A stretch of DNA of 64,000 nt from Symbiodinium natans (lineage: Eukaryota > Sar > Dinophyceae > Suessiales > Symbiodiniaceae). The stretch's first letter is position 1. Every line of letters starts with the position of its first letter. The notes below the pieces were generated by a model. The model worked only from the letters and a program-made list of their open reading frames with translations. It searched no databases and was not told the origin of the DNA. Made by a program: the position numbers and the translations under genes. The stretch spans positions 352,501 to 416,500 of the forward strand of contig CAJNDS010002064.1 of NCBI GenBank assembly GCA_905221605.1, given 5' to 3'. This document shows, piece after piece, positions 43,931 to 55,556 of the stretch.

Positions 43931-43990
43931 ATCTTTGCGATCTTCATCGGCTTCTGCAGCTTGGAGAACCTTGCCTCTTGGCTGCCCTAA
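43931..43990 (+). CDS. Possible alternative terminal exon (hydrophobic)
   Basis: After a GGCAG acceptor, 19 codons read IFAIFIGFCSLENLASWLP and then TAA. It is hydrophobic and lies 880 bp after the exchanger stop, where a membrane protein's last helix could be swapped by alternative splicing. No homology is claimed. Confidence 0.25.
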   Translation: MFAIFIGFCSLENLASWLP

Positions 43991-44734
43991 GCCCGAAACC
44001 TAAACATCGACCCACCCCTCAACCCAGACCCACCAGAGACCCAGACCCACCCCCCCAGACCACACCCCCAGACCCAACCTCAAACCCGAAACCCGAAACC
44101 TCAAGTCAAACCTTGAACACCAAACCCTGAACCCTAAACCTTGATGCTAAACTCCAACCCAAAACCCTCAACCCTAAACCGTAAACCCGAAATTTTAGGG
44201 GCTTCGCCCTGGTGCACCACCGCAGAGTATTGGTTTGACGAAAGTTTTGACTGTTGCCTCATTGAGGACATGAATGCAAGAACATGTTGAAACAACTACG
44301 GAAACGGCGAGTGGAGAGGTTCGTTCAAGTAAATTTCGTAAGAAGTCTCCGACTTACTCGATGTCAGCCGCAAAATTCGTGCGTGCTTCATGAATCAATG
44401 CATGGTCGTGAGCGATGCCCAGGACAGGGATGATGGCGTAGGGAGGAAACACGAGTCCGTTGCCACAACTGCTTGCCCTGCCATGCATGTTCAGGTCATC
44501 ATCCTGGGTGCAGCCCTCGGATCCAGCTTAGAACAGCAAGTAGAGTTTTGGGTGTTGGGCCTTGGGTTTAGGGTTTAGGGTTTAGGGTTTAGGGCTAGGG
44601 GTGCAGGTGCGACCCCTGGTGTCGCACTCTCTGAGGAGTTTCCCTCCTCGTCAAGTATGGGGCAGCTTTCTTCACGGGGAGGACGGGGCAAGCACACCTG
44701 CCGGGGCATGTCAGGATATGTCAAGTTGTTGTTC

Positions 44735-44806
44735 CCTAAACCCTAAACCCTAAACCCTAAACCCTAAACCCTAAACCCTAAACCCTAAACCCTAAACCCT
44801 AAACCC
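44735..44806 (-). repeat. Interstitial telomere-type tract (CCCTAAA)n
   Basis: About ten perfect units. Confidence 0.9.
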
Positions 44807-45764
44807 CACGTACGGCAACTAAGACGCATGTGAAGACATCAGGACAGATCCGCCCATGGATGAAGAGGCAGTCGGGCAACCCAGAACGATGCTCCCGGAG
44901 TCCCCCCCGAACCAGTTGGGCACCTACTACATTCCCCGAGTACAACCTTTGAAGGGATCATATAAAGAGATCCCTAAGTCTTAAAGCCTATCATATCCCC
45001 CGAACATAATCTGGAGTTTATATATATATATATATATAACTCATTAAGCCCCAAGCCCTAAACCCTTAAACCCTAAACCCTAAGTAGGAAGTAGGAAGTA
45101 AAGTTGGCGAAGCCGAAGCCAGCATCGAGGCAGTGGGGCTCTGCACCACTGTTGGAAAGCTTGCGGAGACCTGAGCAAGAGTAGGGCTTGTGCTCATATG
45201 CGGGTGCATGTTTCTGTTATAGGTATATATACACACACACATACAATGTGTCAATGTGTGTAGTATTCCTTCTGCCCAGAGTCTGCCCCTTTGCACGCTT
45301 GTTTCGCTGCAGCTTCCTGTGATGCCCAAAATCCGAAGCATCCCTTGGCTGCCCAGCATGTTCAGGACCACCTGAGATGCACGGGCAGCGGGCCAAGCCC
45401 GCGTCTCAGGGACGCAGATGCAGGATTTTGGGGCTTGTTTAGCCCTGAGCCCCAGATGCTAGGCCACACTGAGTCGAACCGACTAAGCGGCTTTGCTGCA
45501 TCGCCATTTTGCACAGAGGATACAGAGGTTGCCCAGCGTGTGGGCAACGGGGCTGTGTTTTTCAACCTGGGATCTGAGGCATAGACTTTGCTCTAGCGCC
45601 ACCTACGGGCACCTACCATTCTGTCAAGGAGGTGCGGCCTCACCGCGCCGTTGAGTGAGCAGTCCTGCGAGCCGCAACACGAATCTGACATTGACCACAT
45701 ATAATAAGCAATTATAGTAATATTTGAAAAGATTATGTTCATGTACTGGTCAAGACTGACGTGA

Positions 45765-46435
45765 CAGGATGCTCTTCGGCGGGGACTTGGCCAGCAGCCC
45801 GAGTGCTATGGGCGATGGCCTTAGAGCGCAAACATGAAGACGCCGCCTTGGCGATCTTCACTGATGGCGCGTCTGCCCGAAATCCTTTTAATCGCAGCAC
45901 CCACCCTAAATGCCACACTAGACACGCCATACACCCCATACTCTCCATACACCCTATGCACCCTCTACACCCTCTACACCCTCTAGGCCCTCTACACCCT
46001 CTATTCCAACCTGAGGCTAAGGCGCTCGAAGTATGGCCCCAATCTAAGGCGGGCCAACAAGCCGACCGACATCTCCTTCACCAGCGCCGCCTTCGTCGGG
46101 GGCTCGTTTTTTTTGTCAGGACTTTGGGGCTTTGGGGGGGGGTTGAGGCGTTTGGGACTTCGGGTTTTTTGGGGCTCTCGGGCTTGAAGTTTTAGGGCTT
46201 TTGGGGTTAGAGGCTTCCAGGGCTTTCGTTGGTTCTAGGGGTTTGAGTTTTGAGGCTCGAGTTGCGAGTTTCGTGTTTTTGTGTTCTGCGAGTTGTAGGT
46301 TGTAGTATAGGTGCAGCCGCTTATGACTTTGACTCTGCTCGAGGTCTGCTTTGCGGCAAAGCGGCTGCGCCGCAGCAACCCTACTTGAGCATGCTGTCGT
46401 ATTGCTTGGCTACACTGGCTGCATCTGTGTACTAA
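45765..46435 (+). CDS. Unidentified gene, 3' exons
   Basis: Candidate exons about 45765-45832 (MLFGGDLASSPSAMGDGL), about 46008-46105 (LRLRRSKYGPNLRRANKPTD) and 46311-46435 (AAYDFDSARGLLCGKAAAPQ … LSYCLATLAASVY, TAA). The last has a clear AG acceptor (tatag|gtgcag) and a mildly hydrophobic end. The gap 45900-46000 is a CACCCTATA/CTCTACACC repeat. No domain is recognised. Confidence 0.4.
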
Positions 46436-46668
46436 AGACGTGAGGGAGTCCAGCATGGAGTATGAACCCTAACCCCTAAACCCCCAAACCCTGGCCCCTT
46501 CTCTGCGCTCCTCTAGGGGTGGCCTTGGCCCTTCAAGAGGGCACATGCCATGTGAGGAAGCTGCGTAAGTGCGGGGGCAAGGCTACTTCCTACTGGGTTG
46601 TGTTTAGAGCAATCCCCATGTGAGTCGCCCAGAGTAGGTCCCATGACAGGAGCGTCTGCTCGGGTGGG

Positions 46669-46763
46669 TGGTTCTCGAAATTAGGGTCCCTTTTGGGGGT
46701 CCTTATGATAGGGGCGCCATACTATCTAGGGGACCTCAAAAGGAACCCCAATTTACAGAACCA
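46669..46763. repeat. Inverted-repeat element, family E
   Basis: GTGGTTCTCGAAATTAGGGT at the left and 'accccaatttacagaacc' at the right, with 'cccttttgggggtcc' and 'ggggacctcaaaaggaacc' paired inside. About 95 bp. Confidence 0.75.
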
Positions 46764-48378
46764 TCCAGCGCGGGGTCTCCAGCTGCGTGGGGGGGACAAA
46801 TGCAGTTCATTCGGAGGGCACATGCAACAAAATGGACGCCCTAAGGTGCTGGCCGCAGGGTTGCGGAAAGCTTGCGAGGCCTGGATGCCTGCGGTTAAGA
46901 GTGAAGAGTTTAGGGTTTAGTGTGAGGGTGAGGGTATTATAGTGTACCTCATGCATATCGGCGAGTGCTTTTGGGGAACGTGCGTAGCAAAACAACCTTC
47001 GCACCGTGCCCGTACCCCGAGTTTAAAAGAATGGGCCGCAACTGTCATCGTTGCCGAAAACTTCCTGGGACCCGAGAGGCCCCTAGACCCTAAACCCTAA
47101 ACCCTAAACCCTGAACCCTAATCACTAAACCCCAAACCATAAACCCTGAACCCTGAACCCTCAACCCTGAACCTGCAAGAGCCTCAGGCGCGCGGCCTCC
47201 CATGCCGCCGCCGTCGTTTCCTCCGCCCGACAGCGTTGGGGCCCTGCAGATTCGTTTCAGGTGGGTTCTGCCGGGGGGGTTTAGGGTTTAGGGTTTAGGT
47301 TTTAGGTTTTAGGGTTGGGGTTTAAGGTCTTGAGATCTGAGGTTTTTTTGGGCGGGGAGGGAAGGAGGGTGGGGGCAGGGTCGAGGGTGCAACACCCTTG
47401 TCAATTCGGGAGAGGGGGTTGGCTAGGCGATTCCGCCATGGCTGAGGCACCTGCCATCCAGAGGATTCCTTCATTCTATTCCATCGACACCGCACAAGGC
47501 GCCTCTTGCACACTGCCCTTAGAGCCGCAAACCCTTAAGCTCATCCCTGAACTCGACTAAGGGTTTAGGGTTTAGGGTTTAGGGTTTAGGCCCTAAACCC
47601 GAAACTCTAAGCCAATCTCAGCTGCCGCGCTTTGCAATTTGGACGAGGGCGCTTTGGAAGTCAGGTTCATGGGTAGGATTGCAAGTGCTGTCATAGCCGG
47701 GAACAAACTACTCACCCAACTTTATTCCCTAAGTACTTTCTAACTACCCATGAATCTCCAGGTATAAGGTTTAGTGGCTTGGTGTTTAGGGTTTAGGACT
47801 TAGGACCTCTTGCTGGAAAGGTGCTCGAGAGTCGGAACAGGAGCCCAAGCCAACCTCCCTAACGGGACGCATGGCCGGGCTTATCAGCGCCCTGCCTGCA
47901 TCATGGGCTTAGGGCCTAGGGCTTGTCAGCGCCCTTGCTGCATCAGAGGATCCCACCTTGGGTGGTTTTGTGGGTTTGGGGTTTAGGGTGATGTCATGTC
48001 ATGGGTAGTTGTAAGTCGGGTTCTGACCGCGTTCATAATGTGGCGAGGTCTCTATTTCCCAGTTCCCCCCCCCCCCTCTTTTCACCCCTCCCCAATCCCC
48101 AAATTAAATAGAATCACCCCTAAAACGGGCCCCCAAAGTCAAACACTATTGTCGGAAGCCCCCGGTATGTTGAGGGCTCCCCATCAACGGGATCATCTCG
48201 GAGGGAACTGCCAAAAGTCTTAAATGAGCCCTGAGCCCTAAACCCTGAACCCTAAACCCTAAACCCTAGCAAGTGCGCCAGCCAAGGTGGTCATGCGGCA
48301 GACTGGGCAGCACTGACGGTTGCAGGCACACTTTGAGTGCGCCTAGAGACCCAAGCAAGGGTCTACCAGAAGTCTAAG

Positions 48379-48478
48379 TTGGGATGTTCCCCCCGTATAC
48401 TAACAGTCCTTAATAGGGAGTATAGTACCCCCTTAGAATCCCTCTGAAGGACTGTTAGTACAAGGGGGAGCACCCCAA
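48379..48478. repeat. Inverted-repeat element, family B
   Basis: TTGGGATGTTCCCCCCGTAT at the left and 'acaagggggagcaccccaa' at the right; 'actaacagtccttaatagg' pairs with 'aaggactgttagt'. About 100 bp. Confidence 0.8.
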
Positions 48479-49473
48479 AGTTTAAGGCTTAGAGGGTTTA
48501 GAGGGCCCATACTCGAAGTGTAGGTTCAGGGTACGTATAGCCCCAATTATAACTGCACGTATAAGCCCCCTAAGTCCCCTAAGTAGGTGATAAGGACAGT
48601 TATACTTTGGGGTTATAAGTACCCATGAACCTACAAGCAGGGTTATGGGACGGGAGGCGGGCGGCATCCCATGTTGCTTAATCCTCTTCTGTTGCAATAT
48701 GCTTCCCCCCCCCTTTCCTCCTTTGAGAAAAGCAAGAAGCAAAACATAAGTAGCAAAAACCCTTATACTAACAGTCCTTAGTAGGGATTATAGTACGCCC
48801 CCGAGCATATTCCCCCGGTCCACTTCGGAGGCTTCGAGCGTAAGCGGGCAGCGAAGGGAGTCTTCGCAGAAAAAGAGAGAGTATTCTTAGTAGTACAGAG
48901 TGGGTAACCTTAAACCCTAAACCCGAAACCCCGATGTTGCTGTACTCCCCATATTCTCCCAAAGGTTCACCCTTTAGTTCGCCTACAAACTAAGTAACCC
49001 TAAACCCTAAACCCTAAACTCCTAACTCCTAAACCCTAAACCCTAAACCCTAAACCCTAAGTATTGCCAGGCCTGGCTGCCGGGACCCTTGCCGATCCGA
49101 ATGGGCCACGCTTCCTCAGTCCATGATGCTGCTCCCGTTTTTCAGGCCGGGGTTTGGGGTTTAGGGTTTAGGGTTTAGGGTAGGCTTTTTCAGGCCCGGA
49201 CAATGGGGGGTGCACCGAACAGCCTTGAATGGGGGTTTACGAAAACAGGGAGACCCCCAAAATAGATCCAGATCTATAAGAAGGACCGGTACCCCTAGTT
49301 TCGGCAGCCCCCCAAAAAACCTCGCATGCTTGCGTTCAGGAAAAGCACGTTCTTTAGTCGTGAGCTGAGTGCGAGGTACGGGAGCGCTTCCCACGCGCAG
49401 AGGCAGCCTGAACAGCAGCTTACAGAGCTGCCCTCATTTTTGCAGACGGCCGCTTTTGGACTGTCGAACCTCC

Positions 49474-49589
49474 CCTAAACCCTAAACCCTAAACCCTAAA
49501 CCCTAAACCCTAAACCCTAAACCCTAAACCCTAAACCCTAAACCCTAAACCCTAAACCCTAAACCCTAAACCCTAAACCCTAAACCCTT
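49474..49589 (-). repeat. Interstitial telomere-type tract (CCCTAAA)n
   Basis: About 16 perfect units following a GC-rich possible exon end (49445-49470). Confidence 0.95.
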
Positions 49590-49846
49590 TTCTTGCTGCC
49601 ATGTGATGTAGCTGAGGCGCAGGTGCAGACCCGACCCTGAAGAGGGTTTAGGGTTTAGGGTTTAGGATTTAGGTTTAGGATTTAGGGTTTAGGGCTTAGG
49701 ATTTGGAGTGTAGGATTGTAGTATTCTGGGGTCAGGGTAAATGCCCGCGGGCAGAGTCTCATCGAGTTGCTCTGCACCTGTGCCCGTGTATAGTACTGAC
49801 GTGGTTCTGTAAATTGCATCCATGGCTTGTCGAGCATAGACCCATC

Positions 49847-49953
49847 TGGGGGTTTCCGAAATTCGGGGTACCTTCTTGGGGTCCTTCTTATAAGGGAATC
49901 CTATTAATTATTTGTGGTCTATATATGAGGGGTCTTATTTTCGTAAACCCCCA
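49847..49953. repeat. Inverted-repeat element, family C
   Basis: TGGGGGTTTCCGAAATTCGG at the left and 'cttattttcgtaaaccccca' at the right. About 107 bp. Confidence 0.75.
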
Positions 49954-50159
49954 TGTGCCAAGGGCCGAGGAAGCCAAAGGAACGCTTTTGTTCCAGGGTG
50001 TCTCATCCACCTGGTCGGCCTTCAACAGAAACGGCACGACCTTCACAGTCAGATGAGCCCGTCTTCGAAACTCTGCAGGCTTGACTTAGGACTTAGAGGG
50101 TTTAGGGGTTTTGTAGGGAGGGTACCAGACGCCTGGCATATTTATGGCGTAGAAGACCC

Positions 50160-50402
50160 ATGGCGCAGAACAATGCAGAACATCTCACACTGAAACCTGA
50201 AACCCTTCTCAGGGTTTGGGCCTTATGGGCATGTGTGGCTGTGCGCCGGTTCCTGGTCGCAAAGGCTCTGCAGCGTCTCTCGCTTGCACGCCGGAATGCG
50301 GCTGGCACAGGAGGTTATGAATTGCAGAGTAGAGGCATAGGTGGTGCCCCGGCAGCACCTGCTTTTTCTGAACCTGGGCACCGAATTCAGCTTTATGACT
50401 GA
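50160..50402 (+). CDS. Unidentified terminal exon
   Basis: An open + frame reading LLRVWALWACVAVRRFLVAK and then a basic stretch (LQRLSLARRNAAGTGGYE), stopping at 50400-50402. The composition is protein-like. An overlapping minus frame is similar in length, so strand is not certain. No domain is recognised. Confidence 0.3.
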   Translation: MAQNNAEHLTLKPETLLRVWALWACVAVRRFLVAKALQRLSLARRNAAGTGGYELQSRGIGGAPAAPAFSEPGHRIQLYD

Positions 50403-53232
50403 CTTGCCGCATGGGCATCAAAGCTTGTGCATCTTAAGCCGTCTTAAGCTGCTTGCCGCACCACTGTAGCGGCGACACGGTAATCCTTTTTCAACCCTAA
50501 ACCCTAATCCCTAAACCCTAAACCCTAAAGGCTTCAGGGTTTAGGGTTTGCAGTCTTCGGGTTCGTGAACTCACTGACGCCAGTCGGTCCTACCCCTTCG
50601 TGTCGTCTACTGTGAGGTTCATGGGCTGACATGAGCGGGATCTTCAGTAGGTAGAGTTCTGCATGGTTCTAACCTTTTCAGGAGACTTAACACCCGACTA
50701 ACAACTCCCTATAGACCTCCCAGTTGAAGCTATCCTCCCTAAACCCTAAACCTTAAACCAAACACCCCTTCACCGTGAGCCTTTTGAGATTTCAAGAGTG
50801 CGGACCAAGGTCTCTGCCAGAGCGGATTAGGGTTTAGGGTTTAGGGTTTAGGGTTTAGGGCTACCCTTAAGCTACCTGCAGGAGCCTGCCTGGCATCGGC
50901 GGCCCGGCGCGGGCAGCCTCCGCGCTGCTCTGGGGCCGGAGGCAGGTTTCAGGGGGTCCCTAAACCCTAAACCCTAAACCCTAAACCCTAAGCCCTAAAC
51001 CCTAAACCCTAAGCCCTAAACCCTAAACCCTAAAGGGGCTTTTTGGGGGTTATTTAGGGGCTATTTGGGGGGTTATTTAGGGGTTTTTTTGGGGGTGGTC
51101 ATTTAGGGGCTACTTATAGGAATATAGGGACTATATAAGGTATATATAGGGGTTATATAGGGTCCCTTCTGGGGGTCAACTCCTCATACCCCTGAAGGGT
51201 TTGCAGGGTTTGCAGGGTTTGCCGGGTTGGGGTGTGCACCGCGCTCCAAGGGGAAAGTTTAGGGTTTAGGGTTTAGGGTTTAGGGTTTAGGGTTTAGGAT
51301 GTCGGGTTCCGTACTCTGCATGGCCGATGTCAAGAGACAAGTGCCACGTCCAGGCCCCAAATCCCACACCCCCCCTAAACTCCCCCCTGAACCGTATACC
51401 CTAAACCCTAACCCCTAAGCCCTAAACCCTAAACCCTAAACCCTAAGCCCTAAAACCCTAAACCCTAAACCCTAAACCCTAAACTCCCCAAAGCAGGTCA
51501 TGGACCAGGCCCCTGAGAGAAGCCCTCGGTTGCCAATCTCCGCGGTCGAAAACAGCCGGCACGCGCTGACGGTTGCTTCGTATCTGAGGGTAGCTATAGT
51601 AAGGGCCTAAGTTTAGGGTTTAGGGTTTAGGGTTTAGGGTTTAGGCCCCGTATATGCCTTATTCAAATTAAGGGCCCATACATCAGAACCCTTTAAAGGA
51701 GGTTGTCAAAACCACATTAAGGGACCATGAAACCACCCTTAGACAGTAGCTGCGTAGATAACCCTTTATCCTTTTGGGGTCCTTGCTGGTTATAATTTTT
51801 CTTTTGTATCGTATTAAATTCCCACAAGATCTTGCTAAATTCCCAAAAGGAATACCAATGATCATTTTGAATATCGCCCCAGCAAGGAAGCCGTTTCGGG
51901 GTGTATGCAATCCTGCGATAATTGAAAAGCTTTTTTTGGGAAAGCGTTCTCAGTTGAAAGCTGCCCTTCGAGAACAAAACCTGTGCATGGCTTAGCATTC
52001 CAGAGGTTGACACAGCTGTTGCCATGGCGTCCGTAGCTCAAGGCTGATGCTTGTTGAAGAGCATCTATGCATTTGTTCATCGTTCTTCCGAGTTCAAACC
52101 CCGTATAATTCCTGGTAGCTGCTACCGGCTACCAGCAGCGTGTAGGCCGGAGCCAAAGAAGACCAGGGTCTGAGTGTCTCCAAAAGGCATGGAACAGGTC
52201 CCTCCCCAAAGCCAGGGTGGAGTGTGGAGCGACGGCGGGGGATCAGCGTTTGCGGAGGTTGACACAGCCGTCAAACTCTAGACCCTAAACCCTCAACCAC
52301 CCTGGCCTCCAGGCTTAAGAGCATCAGATAGGGCAGGCAGGCAATGCATGGACAGCCCTGTGCGGGTTCAGCACCACTTTGACAGCAGTTGGCACACGCA
52401 CCTTACATCGTTTAGGGTTTAGGGCTTAGGGTTTAGGGTTTAGGGTTTAGGGTTTAGGGTTGCCTTACACCTATACCCTGCGGCACCTTGACGTATCCCA
52501 CATTAGGAAGCCGCGGAGCCGCCGATCTATTTTCCAACCAACTTTTTAACGAGACGTGTGACGCGCCTCCTTTCAAATGCTCGCGGCTTAGTGGGGCTTC
52601 GGTAGACTCTTGCCCGTCTTACCCGTCTTGCCCTTCGCGCCGGCGTGCTGCTTTTTTCTGGAAGTGAGTTCCCATCATCCCTGCCAGCATTCTGAGGCAC
52701 GATGGGCAAAGACGGACTTGAATTCCTGCTGCAGGGCACCTGGGAGGGAGCTGCGCCCCTTCGATTTCGCACCATCACGGAAACCTTTAAGACCTGATAT
52801 AAGGCCTGGTTCTTAGTAGGGAATGAGGGAATGAGGCCCTATATATACACTTTAAGGGATTTTATAGGGCCCTGATTCCCTCATTCCCTCATTCCCTACG
52901 AAGAACCAGCCAGTGTAAGGCCTGTCTGGAATTGCATCGCGTCTTTCGGCACCGTCGCCGAGCCGGATCCTCACAAGGGGGCAGCAAGGGCAACTGTTTA
53001 GGGCGCATGTTTCTGCTAGGGTTTAGGGTTTAGGGTTTAGGGTTTAGGGTTTAGGGTTTCTGCTTTCGAGGGTATCGGAGGGTTCAGCTCAGCGCATTAG
53101 AGGCTTAGAAGCAGTTCAGATGAGTTTAGGCTGTGGAGGGGGGGATGCTGAGGTCGCTGTGCAATGCACAGACGTGTCGCATTCTTAGAGGAGCCTGCCA
53201 GGACCTTCCTGCCTCTTGACAGAGTTGAGACT
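50403..53232. other. Gene-poor interval; candidate exon at 51494-51595
   Basis: 51494-51595 reads VMDQAPERSPRLPISAVENS on + after a GCAG acceptor and is the best candidate. 50880-50945 and 52925-53000 are GC-rich. 51640-51760 is a dispersed element related to 32230-32390 ('agggcccatacatcagaac', 'agggaccatgaaaccaccctt'). 51770-52080 is AT-richer and open on both strands without a domain. Telomere tracts are at 50823-50860, 50958-51033, 51255-51298, 51390-51485, 52410-52460 and 53018-53060; 52807-52912 is a hairpin element. Confidence 0.4.
52807..52912. repeat. Hairpin element, family G, nearly perfect palindrome
   Basis: TGGTTCTTAGTAGGGAATGA at the left and 'tcattccctacgaagaacca' at the right. 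Each arm also carries the tandem GGGAATGA pair, and the arms run almost to the middle (…GAGGCCCTATA…TATAGGGCCCTGA…). A related, interrupted copy lies at 54435-54528. Confidence 0.85.
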
Positions 53233-53610
53233 AGCCGCATGCGACGGTTGCGGCAGAGGGCTGTCTTGCATGCTGCTTATGCCTTCTGTTCTGGATCGCC
53301 ACGTTCACATGTGTGTCTTCACAGAAGACCATCTGCTTTGGGATCATTGCTACCCTAGCTGCCTCGAGGCGAGGCTGGATGTAGGGTTTAGGGTTTAGGG
53401 TTTAGGGTTTATGGTTTAGGGTTCAGGTGAGGCGGACTAGGTGAAGCCAGAATCGTCGCAAGGGAGCGGAACATGTCCTCGGTGGCAGGACGCAACATTA
53501 TGGCGTCAGCATGCCATGTCGCGGCGGTACATCCGCCCTGCCGAGCGCGGGACTCAAGTGTGGATCGCATCGTGACATAAGCTTCCACAAAGTTGACAGA
53601 GAGGAGCATG
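53233..53610 (-). CDS. Candidate minus-strand exon pair, unidentified
   Basis: 53436-53610 (read on minus) gives SVNFVEAYVTMRSTLESRAR … WHADAIMLRPATEDMF … ATILASP, and 53233-53352 gives QMVFCEDTHVNVAIQNRRHK. Both have strongly protein-like, low-bias composition, better than the overlapping + readings, and lie in the right order on the same strand with a TTTAGGG tract (53383-53425) between them. No domain is recognised. This would be one of few minus-strand genes in the window. Confidence 0.45.
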
Positions 53611-55213
53611 TACTAGAGTTTTGGTGTCAAAGCACTTGCAAGACGGAACCTGTCGGTGGCCGGTAAGTTCCATCAGTTCTTGGTCACTCCAAATCCGAAA
53701 CCCAAAATCTTCAGAAGGCTTCGGTCACCCGCCAAGTGGGCGGCACTTATGCCCCTGGACGGAGGAGCACACCAGCACCGACCAAGGTCTAGGCATGGCC
53801 CTCCCCGCACGTGCCAGAGGTGGCGGGAGACCTGTGCTTATAAACGTACCTCTAACCCTATTAGGGCACTTAAAGGCTTGTAAGTGCAGTTATAAGTACA
53901 GTTATAGTTGGTTAAGGGGCTTATAAGTGCAGTTAAAAGTACAGTTATAGTTTGGTTCATAAGTACCATGAACCTCCAAGCAGTTTCGCGACATCGATGC
54001 AGGCAAGGACACGCGCGTGGGACCAGGAGAGCGCGTTTTTGATTTGGGACACGGGGCATGTCGGAACATTAGAAGTCCATATAGTGATACCTACTATATC
54101 CCCCTTGGGAATCATTTTTGATTTTGGGTTTTATATAAAGCCCAAGAGGATATTAGTTTTTTTTATTCAGGTTCCAAGGGGAGTATAGATACCAGTGATC
54201 TTCATGTCCACAGTGCCTGAGGAATGGCGAAGCCTGATTCAGCGAGAAACATGCTCAACTGCCGAAGAATTGAGGCCGAAGCCCGAAATGAGGTGAGGGG
54301 TGGGATGGGATGGAAAAGGGGCAGCCAGTCATGTAGCCTCGATTTCTGAAATTCTTCCGGGCTCAAGATTCTTCAACCGCGCCGCTCGATGGTTAACCCC
54401 ACGACCGAAGAAAAAACCGTGAACCCCAACCCACTGGTTCTTGGCAGGGAATGAGGGAGTTCGGGCTCTATAAATACCCCTTTGCGGGATGATGTAGGGT
54501 ACCTCATTCCCTCATTCCTTACATTTTTAAAGGTACTTAAACTCAAGGAATAGACAGTTAAATTTATCCAAACCATGAACTAGTACTAGGAAACCCTAAA
54601 CTTTGCCCTAAACCCGAAACCCGAAACCCGAGGAAACCCGAAACCCGAAACCCGAAACCCGAAGCCAGCCAGCCAAGCCTGCTAAGGAACGGTCACGAGG
54701 GCCTCCACGGCGCAGCGCCGCAGGCCGACGGCTGATGTGCTTGTGTCATTGTTCAGTCTTTGAGTGTTGGGAACCCTAAGCCCTAAACCCTAAACCCTAA
54801 ACCCTAAAACCTAAACCCTTAAAGGTGTGTGTTGGAGTTTCTAAGTACAGTCTTACCTGCGGAAGCATCGTCCCGTCTCAACGTGCAAGAGGCGGGGAAG
54901 CAGGGCTTTACAGGAACGGTTTAAAGCTAGGGTTTAGGGTTTAGGATTTAGGGCTAGGGTTTTGGGTTTAGGGTTTAGAGTTAGGGTTGAGGGTTTAGGG
55001 TTAGGGTTTAGGGTTTGGGGTTGCTTATGCTTCTTGATGCTTGCGATGCGGCCCACGGTCGGTCCCGAAATTTTGCCTGAGAGAGAAGCAAGAGCCCTGC
55101 CATTGGGAGTCTGATCGTTACATCTATGGTCACTTCTGGAAATTATGGTCCCTTTTGGGGTACCCTGAATATCAGGGTCCGCCTTAAAATAAGGAAGCCA
55201 CAAGTTCATATAC

Positions 55214-55244
<31 letters not shown>

Positions 55245-55556
55245 CACGTACACAAATGTAGACGTCTATATAAAACACTATATGCACTGTTGAATCTCTA
55301 AATGTCTTACAATAGTACCATAAACGTCTAGTAAATAAATACCTAAATAAACAAATATGCATCGTATTTAAGTATACACACAATGATGTAGTATACATAT
55401 GAAACTATGATGTGTGTATCTGTATTCTGCAGAATGTCAGAAAAGTGCAGGCCCTAAACCCTAAGCCCTAAACCATAAACCCTAAACCCTAAACCCTAAA
55501 CCCTCAACCCTAAACCCTAAGCCCTAAACCCTAAACCCTAAACCCTAAACCCAGGC
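53611..55556. other. Repeat-rich interval
   Basis: Contains a one-sided family A element (53852-53980), a family F element (54094-54188), an interrupted family G hairpin (54435-54528) merging into the dispersed sequence related to intron 26889-26993 (54520-54590), CCCGAAA heptamers (54615-54665), TTTAGGG tracts (54925-55020), a (TA)n-rich zone (55205-55260) and CCCTAAA units (55446-55552). 54832-54910 may be an exon (EFLSTVLPAEASSRLNVQEA). Confidence 0.45.
54094..54188. repeat. Introner-like element, family F
   Basis: CTATATCCCCCTTGGGAATC at the left and 'ggttccaaggggagtatag' at the right. 'GATACCTA' just precedes and 'ATACCAG' just follows it, a possible short target duplication (ATACC). 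Confidence 0.75.

Larger units (their letters stand above)
43052..45760. other. Mostly non-coding interval after the exchanger
   Basis: 43380-43450 is CT/TCTC microsatellite with TA runs. 43743-43880 is a CCCCAAA array. 43980-44200 is degenerate CCCTAAA-like. 44735-44806 is a telomere tract. 44600-44720 and 44820-44930 are GC-rich and may hold exons. 45020-45045 is (TA)n. 45410-45585 is open in a + frame that ends VAQRVGNGAVFFNLGSEA and a stop; this might be a terminal exon of an unknown gene. Confidence 0.4.
46436..50159. other. Gene-poor interval with repeats and isolated candidate exons
   Basis: Holds elements of family E (46669-46763), A (47690-47763 partial; 48511-48636), B (48379-48478; 48763-48803 partial) and C (49229-49312; 49847-49953), and telomere tracts (47085-47165, 48235-48268, 49000-49060, 49474-49589). 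Weak + candidates: 47195-47260 (PPPSFPPPDSVGALQIRF), 47600-47670 and 49062-49120. Nothing is identified. Confidence 0.4.
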
